Below are positions 6,355 through 12,796 of a stretch of DNA of 12,979 bases, piece after piece (position 1 is the stretch's first letter; every line of letters starts with the position of its first letter). The stretch is from NCBI GenBank assembly GCA_022771185.1, contig JALFCJ010000116.1, positions 1 to 12,979 on the forward strand. The letters are read 5' to 3'. The notes beneath the pieces are model-generated. The model was not told the origin of the DNA. It saw only the letters and a list, made by a program, of their open reading frames with translations, and did not search any database. The DNA comes from Spirochaetales bacterium. Lineage in GTDB: Bacteria; Spirochaetota; Spirochaetia; Sphaerochaetales; Sphaerochaetaceae. A program made the translations under genes and the position numbers.

Positions 6355-7154
6355 AAATTCTCTACTTTTGACCATAACTTCTCCACAATTTCGGATAACA
6401 TTTTTTCGTTTTCTGAAAGGGAATGTAGTTGCAAAATGTTGCATTTATCCTTTTCTGAGGGGAAAAATAGGCTTAAATACCCATTTTTCGAATACTTTTC
6501 TGCCATATGAGAAAAAACATGAGCCTTAATTTGTGCCAAATTCTCAGCTCCGTGGGACATAGAGTATTGGATTGTACGCATTACGACGGTCTCTGTCTCC
6601 AGCTGTCTGTCGCTGTCAGCCACTATGGCTCCAAAAATAGAGCGGGGGACAGATGAGGATGAAGCTCTATGGTCTTCTGCAGCTTTAGCGAGAAGTGAGA
6701 CGATATCTGGGGGGAAAGTTGAAGTAAGAAACTCATCTTTTCTCATCATTTCACCTGAAACGAGATGATGTGTCTTTCTATCCACAGTAAGTCCTATATC
6801 ATGATAAGCGGCAGCTATCAAAGAGAGAGTCATAGAAGCTCCAAGTTCCTTTGCTTCTTCAATGCTGTCATGCATTACTGCTTTCACGTGGTCTATTTGA
6901 TGTGCGCTGTCAAAAGAAGAATAGAGAGGAATGATTTTCTCTTTGACATATGAGAAGTCTATGTTCTCGTAGTCCCACTTCTTATATTCTGGCTTAAGAC
7001 CCGAAAGAAGGAGTGATAGAAGTTCAGGAGACAGAGAAGACTCTATCTTATATTCCCCTCTGACTCTTATATCTCCAACCATCAGCGATACAGGCCCCTT
7101 GGCATCAGGGTCGTAAATGATAGAAGTGTCAGCTCTTTCTATGTATAGAGTCAT
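6351..7154 (-). CDS. HD-domain metal-dependent phosphohydrolase
   Basis: A 267-residue protein. After an unassigned N-terminal region of about 75 residues comes an HD domain with metal ligands in order: H89 (in HQIDHV), H118-D119 (in AAYHDIGL), H162 (in EDHRAS) and D180 (in IVADSD). The spacing fits the short HD family of nucleotide or phosphoester hydrolases that use Mn, Mg or Fe. No GGDEF, RelA synthetase or HD-GYP signature is seen, so it is not an obvious cyclic-di-GMP or ppGpp enzyme, and the substrate cannot be named. No signal peptide or membrane segment is visible. Its ATG overlaps the stop of the upstream DUF3320 gene (ATGA) and lacks a Shine-Dalgarno sequence, so translation is probably coupled and the two products may act together. 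Confidence 0.83.
   Translation of the reverse strand: MTLYIERADTSIIYDPDAKGPVSLMVGDIRVRGEYKIESSLSPELLSLLLSGLKPEYKKWDYENIDFSYVKEKIIPLYSSFDSAHQIDHVKAVMHDSIEEAKELGASMTLSLIAAAYHDIGLTVDRKTHHLVSGEMMRKDEFLTSTFPPDIVSLLAKAAEDHRASSSSVPRSIFGAIVADSDRQLETETVVMRTIQYSMSHGAENLAQIKAHVFSHMAEKYSKNGYLSLFFPSEKDKCNILQLHSLSENEKMLSEIVEKLWSKVENF
6430..6443. promoter_or_regulatory. TGCAA-N4-TTGCA dyad, second copy, inside the HD gene
   Basis: TGCAA-AATG-TTGCA lies in a 17-nt block (6428-6444) that matches the block upstream of ygfK (9558-9574) at 16 of 17 positions. It lies inside the 3' part of the HD-domain gene, with its edge about 130 bp upstream of the -35 of the large PLP gene. A binding role is inferred from the repeat only; its position inside codons leaves chance similarity possible. 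Confidence 0.3.
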
Positions 7155-7696
7155 TTGAGTATTCTACCGTTTCCGCTTCTTTTGATTCTATTGTCTTGGA
7201 GCGCTGCAGAAAAAAGCTTCTCGATTGCATTCCCGCTTTTCTCCCACCCCATTTCACAGATGAATTCTCTATATAGCTGGGATTTTGTTAAACTTTGTTT
7301 CTCTGCATTCTCCATGATATAAAGAAGGCAAGACGCAGCTTCAGAAGACGGAATCTGATAAGAGTATCTGTCTTCTGAGTCGGGGGATGGACGGAAGGAG
7401 TCTTCGTTTTCCTTGCCGTGAAATACAGTCTCACCGTCGTAGTCTTCGCTTATAGTATTTGAAAGCTCAGAAGAAATAGAATCGAAGAGAGATAGAAGTC
7501 TGGAACCTACTTTTAAGAGTCCAAAGGAGTTGATCACTCTCTTGTAAAGAAGAGTGCGTCTGATAGGAGCTTCCACTTCTATTGTCTTCTCCATTCTCTC
7601 CTTTATTTCTTCATTGAAAGAAAGGGAAAGAAGGTCGCTACTCTCTTTTGGTGTAAGGGGAAGATTAACTCTGACATAAGGTTTTTTCTCAATCAT
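7151..7696 (-). CDS. Standalone DUF3320-domain protein
   Basis: A 181-residue protein. From about residue 42 on, EAPIRRTLLYKRVINSFGLLKVGSRL, then an FRP segment, an IPSSEAASCLLYIME helix and SQLYREFICEMGWEKSGNAIEKLFSAALQDNRIK resemble DUF3320, a winged-helix-like domain normally at the extreme C-terminus of very large DUF4011-type superfamily-1 helicases. Here no helicase motif precedes it, and the short N-terminus (KPYVRVNLPL...) resembles the linker that joins DUF3320 to the helicase. The region between FGLLK and FRP carries a Ser/Glu/Asp-rich insert (about 75-105). It is either a freestanding adaptor working with the HD enzyme it overlaps (ATGA) or a remnant of a helicase gene. The frame is intact. 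There is no Shine-Dalgarno, but a -10-like TACAAT lies 6 nt before the ATG. Confidence 0.72.
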   Translation of the reverse strand: MIEKKPYVRVNLPLTPKESSDLLSLSFNEEIKERMEKTIEVEAPIRRTLLYKRVINSFGLLKVGSRLLSLFDSISSELSNTISEDYDGETVFHGKENEDSFRPSPDSEDRYSYQIPSSEAASCLLYIMENAEKQSLTKSQLYREFICEMGWEKSGNAIEKLFSAALQDNRIKRSGNGRILK

Positions 7697-7702
7697 ACTG
7701 GT

Positions 7703-7708
7703 ATTGTA
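7703..7708 (-). promoter_or_regulatory. -10 element placed for a leaderless DUF3320-HD transcript
   Basis: On the reverse strand TACAAT (5 of 6 to consensus) is followed by six bases and then the ATG at 7696. A start site at the usual distance from a -10 would fall on or next to that A, giving a leaderless mRNA. No convincing -35 is seen in the T-rich stretch upstream. Confidence 0.4.
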
Positions 7709-7760
7709 ATCATAGTCGATTAAAAAAGGGAGAAAAATATAGAAGGTTTAGTGCCATTTG

Positions 7761-7790
7761 TTGATACTATTGCTTTGGAATAGTTATAAT
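7761..7790 (+). promoter_or_regulatory. Promoter of the flavodiiron protein gene
   Basis: TTGATA (7761-7766), an 18-bp spacer and a perfect TATAAT (7785-7790) form a strong sigma-70-type promoter. The predicted start near 7797 gives a leader of about 27 nt. It is divergent from the DUF3320 gene, with the two start codons 127 bp apart. Confidence 0.75.
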
Positions 7791-7823
7791 TGTTCTGTAA
7801 ATAAATTTTATATGAGGAAGAAG

Positions 7824-8975
7824 ATGGATATTACAAAAGACATTAAATATCTTGGTGTAAACGATCATGAGGTTGACCTCTTTGAATCACAATATAAGGT
7901 TCCAAACGGAATGAGCTATAACTCTTATCTAATCGACGGTGGAGATAAGACACTTGTAATGGATGCAGTCGACAGTCATTTTATTTCAGAGTGGCTCGAT
8001 AACGTTGCTTCCGAACTCAATGGAAGAACACCTGATTATCTTATGGTTCAGCATATGGAGCCTGACCACTCTGCTGGTATCTTCGCTTTTATGGAGAAGT
8101 ATCCTGAGGCAGTCGTAGTATCAAGTGCAAAGGCTTTTCAGATGATGAAGAACTACTTCGGCACAGATTGGAGTGAGAGAAGAGTTGTCGTAAAGGAAGG
8201 CGATACACTACAAGTAGGAACACATACTCTTACTTTCGTGGCTGCTCCAATGGTCCACTGGCCGGAAGTAATGGTTACTTATGATATTAACGAGAAGATT
8301 CTTTTCTCTGCAGACGGCTTTGGTAAGTTCGGAGCCTTGGATAGGGAAGATGCTTGGGACGATGAAGCAAGAAGATACTATATCGGCATAGTCGGAAAGT
8401 ATGGACAGATGGTTCAGTGCTTGTTAAAGAAGGCATCTAAACTTGAGATTTCTAAGATTCTTCCTCTCCATGGCCCTGTTCTTTCAGAGGATCTCGGACA
8501 CTACATTTCTCTATATGACAAGTGGTCTTCTTATACACCTGAAGAGGATAGCGTCACTATCGCATATACTTCAGTCTATGGCCATACAAGGGAAGCTGTA
8601 AAGCTATTGGAGAAGAAGCTAAGCGAGAAGGGAGTGAGATTTACTACTTTTGATCTTGCCAGAAGCGATATGTCCGAAGCTGTTTCATCAGCATTCAAGA
8701 CAAGTAAGCTTGTTCTTGCAACAACTACATACAATGGAGATATCTTCCCATTTATGAGAGAGTTCGTGGAACATCTGACTGAGAGAAACTTCCAGAAGAG
8801 AAAGGTCGCCATCATTGAGAACGGCTCCTGGGGACCAATGGCGGCAAAGGTAATCACAGGACTGATGGAGAAGAGCAAAGATATCGAGTGGTTGGGAACT
8901 GCAACACTCATGAGTGCTCTTAACAGTGCATCTGAAACTCAGGTAGAGAATATTGCAGAAGCTCTCTCCAAGTAA
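7824..8975 (+). CDS. Flavodiiron protein (class A, FprA type), O2/NO reductase
   Basis: A 383-residue cytoplasmic flavodiiron protein. The N-terminal metallo-beta-lactamase-like domain (about 1-240) carries the full diiron ligand set: H77, E79, D81 and H82 in QHMEPDHSAG, H145 in MVHWPE, D164 in FSADGFG and H216 in LPLHGPVL. The C-terminal flavodoxin domain (about 245-383) has the FMN phosphate loop TSVYGHT (249-255) and the TTTYNGDIFP and ENGSWGPMAAK segments. The family reduces O2 to water and/or NO to N2O using electrons from rubredoxin or a similar donor; no extra rubredoxin or flavin-reductase domain is fused, so this is class A and the donor is encoded elsewhere. The start at 7824 is chosen because GAGG (7814-7817) lies 6 nt upstream and family members begin near MDI...; the open frame before it has no start with a better ribosome-binding site. 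It is monocistronic, with a strong promoter and terminator, and probably protects neighbouring oxygen-sensitive enzymes. Confidence 0.95.
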   Translation: MDITKDIKYLGVNDHEVDLFESQYKVPNGMSYNSYLIDGGDKTLVMDAVDSHFISEWLDNVASELNGRTPDYLMVQHMEPDHSAGIFAFMEKYPEAVVVSSAKAFQMMKNYFGTDWSERRVVVKEGDTLQVGTHTLTFVAAPMVHWPEVMVTYDINEKILFSADGFGKFGALDREDAWDDEARRYYIGIVGKYGQMVQCLLKKASKLEISKILPLHGPVLSEDLGHYISLYDKWSSYTPEEDSVTIAYTSVYGHTREAVKLLEKKLSEKGVRFTTFDLARSDMSEAVSSAFKTSKLVLATTTYNGDIFPFMREFVEHLTERNFQKRKVAIIENGSWGPMAAKVITGLMEKSKDIEWLGTATLMSALNSASETQVENIAEALSK

Positions 8976-8985
8976 AAATAAAGAG

Positions 8986-9027
8986 AAAAAAAGAGCCGTC
9001 GCGGATATGTGACGGCTCCTTCTTTTT
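8986..9027. terminator. Bidirectional terminator between the flavodiiron gene and ndk
   Basis: GAGCCGTCGC (8993-9002) pairs with GTGACGGCTC (9009-9018) across a 6-nt loop: ten pairs with one G-U. It is followed on the + strand by CTTCTTTTT and on the - strand by seven T (complement of A 8986-8992). It ends both convergent genes, and its + strand T-tract reaches into the ndk stop codon. Confidence 0.9.
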
Positions 9028-9487
9028 AGCCTTCCAGCTTTTCTTTGATCATCTCAAAGACAGTTTTCCATGAGCAAAGCTCGTCTTCATTAAAGTAGAT
9101 TGCGATCTCTCTTTCAGCAGAAGCTGGGCTATCGGAACCATGGATGACGTTATAGCTCATCTGAGGAGTAAAATCTCCACGGATTGTACCGACTTCAGCC
9201 TGGGATGGATTTGTCTTTCCCATAAGCTGTCTCATACCGCTGATGCAGTCTTCACCTTCCACTACCATTGCTACAATGGGACCGCTTGTAATGAATTTTA
9301 CAAGTCCTGGGTAGAATGGCTTACCCTCATGCTCGGCATAGTGTGCTGCAGCCTGCTCAGGAGTTACTGAAAGCATCTTAAGTCCTACGATCTTGTAACC
9401 CTTGTCTTCTATTCTGCTTATGACTCTACCGATAAGTCCTCTCTGGACTCCATCTGGTTTGATGGCAATAAAAGTTCTTTCTTTCAT
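9026..9487 (-). CDS. ndk: Nucleoside diphosphate kinase
   Basis: A 153-residue enzyme that passes the gamma-phosphate of a nucleoside triphosphate to nucleoside diphosphates through a phosphohistidine, balancing NTP and dNTP pools. The phospho-acceptor is H116 in NVIHGSDS. Other signatures are K10 in AIKPDGVQRGLIG, R86 in MRQLMGKTNP and GTIRGDF (100-106). The length is slightly above the usual 140-150 residues. CGGAG lies 7 nt before the ATG. It is a single-gene unit: convergent with the flavodiiron gene (shared terminator) and divergent from ygfK across 159 bp. I see no strong promoter for it, only weak GATACC-like -10 candidates near 9507-9512. Confidence 0.97.
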   Translation of the reverse strand: MKERTFIAIKPDGVQRGLIGRVISRIEDKGYKIVGLKMLSVTPEQAAAHYAEHEGKPFYPGLVKFITSGPIVAMVVEGEDCISGMRQLMGKTNPSQAEVGTIRGDFTPQMSYNVIHGSDSPASAEREIAIYFNEDELCSWKTVFEMIKEKLEG

Positions 9488-9556
9488 TTTTTATCTCCGA
9501 TTTGATGGTATCACATTTGTCTAGCGATAGAAAGACTGAATGATAAATGCCAAATC

Positions 9557-9574
9557 TGTTGCAAATTGTTGCAT
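9557..9574. promoter_or_regulatory. Putative operator upstream of ygfK: TGCAA-N4-TTGCA dyad
   Basis: TGTTGCA occurs twice exactly 10 bp apart (9557-9563 and 9567-9573), and the same bases form an inverted repeat TGCAA-ATTG-TTGCA (9560-9573). It ends 9 bp before the ygfK -35 hexamer, so it is centred near -50, a position suited to an activator. The 17-nt core recurs with one mismatch at 6428-6444. The binding protein is unknown. Confidence 0.5.
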
Positions 9575-9582
9575 CTTTTTGT

Positions 9583-9610
9583 TTGACATCACACTTTTTG
9601 CTGATATCCT
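9583..9610 (+). promoter_or_regulatory. Promoter of the ygfK-ssnA operon
   Basis: A perfect -35 TTGACA (9583-9588) is followed after 16 bp by TATCCT (9605-9610), a 4-of-6 -10. The predicted start near 9617 gives a leader of about 30 nt containing a small GACG...CGTC hairpin and the ribosome-binding site. The weak -10 and the adjacent dyad suit a promoter that needs an activator. Confidence 0.6.
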
Positions 9611-9646
9611 ATAAGTGACGATATTCCGTCGTAAGGAGAAAAGTAC

Positions 9647-12600
9647 ATGGCAGATTTGATGAGACCAATCCCTTTTAGCGAACTTCTCGCCCGCATCAGC
9701 GGAGAGTTTCGAAATCACGATTCAATCTTTTCTATACATAAAGACCAGTTTTATAAAGATGATGGAAAGCATAAGGTCAAAGTATTCAATGAGAATGCAA
9801 CAACCCCGATGGGACCTGCAGCCGGCCCTCATACTCAGCTTAGCCAGAATATAGTAGCTTCATATCTCGTGGGAGCCAGGTTCATTGAACTTAAGACTGT
9901 CCAGATTATGGATCACTTGGAGATAGCTAAGCCTTGTATCGATGCCAGAGATGAAGGATACAACGTAGAGTGGTCAACTGAGTATACTCTTGAGAAGGCA
10001 TATGATGAGTATCTGAAGGCTTGGATTGTCCTTCATGTGATTGAAAGCGCAATTGAAAACAAGGTCATCGAGAAACCTTCCTTCATATTCAACATGTCCT
10101 GTGGATATAACCTTGAAGGTATCAAACAGGAAAAGATGCAGACATTTATCGACAGCATGATCGATAGTGGAAAGAAGCCTCTCTTTGATGAATATATCAA
10201 CGAAGCGAAGGCTATGGTTTCAGACGGCATTTTCGATGGCTCAGACTGGGAAGGAAGAGAAGAAAAAGTACTGAAGACTTTGGATAACATCTCAAAGAAT
10301 ATCTGCCACTCGGTAACTGTATCTACAATGCACGGTTGTCCTCCTAAGGAAATCGAGGCCATTTGTTCATATCTTTTGACAGAGAAGAAACTTGATACCT
10401 TCGTAAAACTTAATCCTACACTCCTTGGTTACGATACAGTAAGAAAGGTGTTGGATGACCTCGGATATGGATATGTAGTACTTAAGAGAGAGTCTTTCGA
10501 ACATGACTTGCAGCTGGTGGACGCAAAGGCAATGCTCCATCGCTTGGTCGACTTGGCAAAGAAAGAGGGAAGAAAGTTTGGTGTAAAGCTTACTAATACT
10601 CTTGGTAACGTGAACCCTCAGGATGTCCTGCCAGGGGATGAAAGATATGGATCTGGTAGAATCCTACTTCCTCTCTCATCACGTGTCGCTTTGATTCTCT
10701 CCGAAGAGTTTAACGGAACACTTCCTATTTCTTACTCAGGCGGAGTCAGCGCTCTCAGTGTAAAGGATCTTTTTGAAACAGGAATTCATCCTATTACTCT
10801 TGCTACCGATATGCTCCATCCAGGTGGATACACAAAGATGAAACAACTTTGTGAAATCTGTAAGGAGTCTCCTTCTGCTTGGGAAAAAGAGAATATCGAC
10901 ATATCAAAGCTTAGAAAGTTTGTAGAGAAGGTCTCTGATCCAAAGGGAATCGCAGGAAAGGAGTTTAGAGGCACAAAGAGTGCAAAAGTCGGAACACCTC
11001 TTTCTCTCTTCGACTGCTATGTAGCTCCATGTGTAGAAGCTTGTCCTATTCACCAGCCTATTCCTGAGTATGTAGCTCTTGCAGGAGAGGGCAGAATGGC
11101 TGAAGCATTGAGCCTTATTTATACAACAAACGCTCTTCCAAATATCACAGGTTGGATCTGTGACCATCAGTGCCAGAACCACTGCACAAGAATGGATTAC
11201 GAAGGACCTGTACAGATAAGAGAAGTCAAGAGAGTCTGTGCAGAGAAGGGCTTTGCTGAGTATAAGGATGTAATGTGGGAAAAACCAGATGAACCAGCTG
11301 ATGTGAAGGCTGCCGTCATCGGAGCAGGACCTGCCGGCCTTGCTGCTGCATATTTCCTCGCTCAATCTGGTTTTGATACAAGCGTATTTGAAAAAGAAGA
11401 GAGAGCCGGTGGTGTTGTTGCAAATATCATCCCTGAATTCAGAATTCCAATGGAAGCTGTTGAGAGAGATGTCCAGTTTATCAGGGACAATGGCGTCAAA
11501 TTCCATTTCAAAGAAGAGAAGACTATTCAGGAACTGAGAAATGAAGGCTTTGAGTATATCTTTGTTTCTGTAGGTGCTACTGCATCCAACGATCCACATG
11601 TCAGTGGAAACGGAGAAAGAGAGAGTGCAATCTCATTCCTTTTGAGAAGTAAGAAGGGCGAAGAGATTGATCTTGGTAGACACGTTGTAGTCATCGGAGG
11701 CGGAAATACAGCAATGGATGCTGCAAGAATGGCTATAAGAACCAAGGGAGTGGAGGACGTAACAGTAGTCTACAGAAGAAGCGAAGAAGAGATGCCTGCA
11801 GATAGAGAAGAGTATGAACTTGCTCTTGCCGACGGCGTGAAGTTTATCTTCCTTGCGTCCCCATCCAGCGTGGTTGACGGCTTAATGACAGTAAAGAAGA
11901 TGGTTCTTGGTGAAAAGGATGCTTCTGGAAGAAGAAAGCCTGTGGACAGCGGTGAAACTTTTACTCTTGATTGCTCTTACATGATCAGTGCCATCGGTGA
12001 AAAGGCTGATGAGAATGTTCTTGCTGCCCTTGGGCTCTCTGAAGACGATAAAGTTTATGTCATCGGAGATACAAAGACAGGTCCAAGCACAGTCGTCAGA
12101 TGTATTGCATCTGCTCAGAGTGCGGTAGACGATGCCATTGACAAAGTATATGAAGATATTCTTGCTTCCGATGATGAAGAAAAGGAGTGTAACTGCGAAG
12201 GTGAGTGCACTTGTGGAGAGAGCGCAGAAGAAGTAGACGAAGCAGAAGAAGAGGAAGAAGACATCGACGAAATAAGGGAAGAGGAAGATGATTTCTTCGC
12301 TTCAATTCGTGAGAAGAAGGCAAGAGTCACCCTCTCTGAACCAAAGGGTGACAGAAAGTTCCTTGAAAAGGAAGCCAAGAGATGTCTTGAGTGTTCATAT
12401 TTCTGTAATAAGTGTACTGAAGTATGTCCAAATAGAGCCAATGTAATGATTGACTTGAGAGACACCGGACTCTTTGAGGATCCTTTCCAGATTCTCCATA
12501 TCGACGCTTACTGTAATGAGTGTGGAAACTGTGCTTCATTCTGTCCTCATGATGGTGGACCATACTTGAAGAAATTCACACTCTTCTCTCGCCCTGATGA

Positions 12601-12793
12601 CTTCGAGAACAGCACTAACAGCGGCTTCTATGCTGAAAACGATCAAATCACTATTCGCTTGGATGGTAAGGTGATTAAGGGTGAGCTGGACAGAGACGGC
12701 AGACTTGATGCTGATGTTCCTGAAGAAGTTAAGGCAATGATTGAGACGATTTTCATCTCTTATTCATATCTTTTGGGACCTGTGGAGGAATAA
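9647..12793 (+). CDS. ygfK: YgfK-type oxidoreductase (annotated as putative selenate reductase subunit): DHOD-like + GltD-like + ferredoxin
   Basis: A 1048-residue cytoplasmic Fe-S flavoenzyme, close to the E. coli YgfK length. Residues 1-430 are a dihydroorotate-dehydrogenase-like FMN barrel (TTPMGPAAGPHTQ, FNMSCGYNLEGI, MHGCPP). Residues 450-840 are a GltD-like electron-transfer module: [4Fe-4S] cysteines C457, C462, C466 and C505, C509, C513; the FAD motif GAGPAGLAAA near 558; the NAD(P)H motif IGGGNTAMDAAR near 684; and the closing FAD motif YVIGDTKTGPSTV near 805. The C-terminal ferredoxin part has C913/916/920/923/927 and C956/959/962/966. Residues 843-885 hold a Cys-rich, highly acidic insert. 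The name selenate reductase comes from E. coli genetics; there is no molybdopterin domain. The gene belongs to the ygeX-hyuA-ygfK-ssnA-xdh group linked to anaerobic purine breakdown and probably moves electrons between NAD(P)H or ferredoxin and a purine or ureide intermediate. AAGGAG lies 8 nt before the ATG. ssnA follows after 3 nt. Confidence 0.93.
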   Translation: MADLMRPIPFSELLARISGEFRNHDSIFSIHKDQFYKDDGKHKVKVFNENATTPMGPAAGPHTQLSQNIVASYLVGARFIELKTVQIMDHLEIAKPCIDARDEGYNVEWSTEYTLEKAYDEYLKAWIVLHVIESAIENKVIEKPSFIFNMSCGYNLEGIKQEKMQTFIDSMIDSGKKPLFDEYINEAKAMVSDGIFDGSDWEGREEKVLKTLDNISKNICHSVTVSTMHGCPPKEIEAICSYLLTEKKLDTFVKLNPTLLGYDTVRKVLDDLGYGYVVLKRESFEHDLQLVDAKAMLHRLVDLAKKEGRKFGVKLTNTLGNVNPQDVLPGDERYGSGRILLPLSSRVALILSEEFNGTLPISYSGGVSALSVKDLFETGIHPITLATDMLHPGGYTKMKQLCEICKESPSAWEKENIDISKLRKFVEKVSDPKGIAGKEFRGTKSAKVGTPLSLFDCYVAPCVEACPIHQPIPEYVALAGEGRMAEALSLIYTTNALPNITGWICDHQCQNHCTRMDYEGPVQIREVKRVCAEKGFAEYKDVMWEKPDEPADVKAAVIGAGPAGLAAAYFLAQSGFDTSVFEKEERAGGVVANIIPEFRIPMEAVERDVQFIRDNGVKFHFKEEKTIQELRNEGFEYIFVSVGATASNDPHVSGNGERESAISFLLRSKKGEEIDLGRHVVVIGGGNTAMDAARMAIRTKGVEDVTVVYRRSEEEMPADREEYELALADGVKFIFLASPSSVVDGLMTVKKMVLGEKDASGRRKPVDSGETFTLDCSYMISAIGEKADENVLAALGLSEDDKVYVIGDTKTGPSTVVRCIASAQSAVDDAIDKVYEDILASDDEEKECNCEGECTCGESAEEVDEAEEEEEDIDEIREEEDDFFASIREKKARVTLSEPKGDRKFLEKEAKRCLECSYFCNKCTEVCPNRANVMIDLRDTGLFEDPFQILHIDAYCNECGNCASFCPHDGGPYLKKFTLFSRPDDFENSTNSGFYAENDQITIRLDGKVIKGELDRDGRLDADVPEEVKAMIETIFISYSYLLGPVEE

Positions 12794-12796
12794 TAC

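Noticed and set aside
7758..7823. TTG start extending the flavodiiron protein by 22 residues
   Set aside because: The TTG lies upstream of the predicted promoter -10 and transcription start, and has no ribosome-binding site, whereas 7824 has GAGG at proper spacing.
9583..9602. Sigma-54 (-24/-12) promoter for ygfK
   Set aside because: The TTGACA...TTGCT stretch looks tempting, but GA replaces GG and the distance to GC is 15 rather than 12 bases, so it fails the sigma-54 rule.
10904..11599. 231-codon - strand open frame inside ygfK
   Set aside because: It lies opposite conserved GltD-like motifs, has no recognisable domain or ribosome-binding site, and has shadow-like composition.
9647..12793. 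True selenate reductase catalytic subunit
   Set aside because: No molybdopterin-binding domain or Tat signal is present. The architecture is a flavin/Fe-S electron-transfer enzyme; the name is inherited from E. coli annotation.
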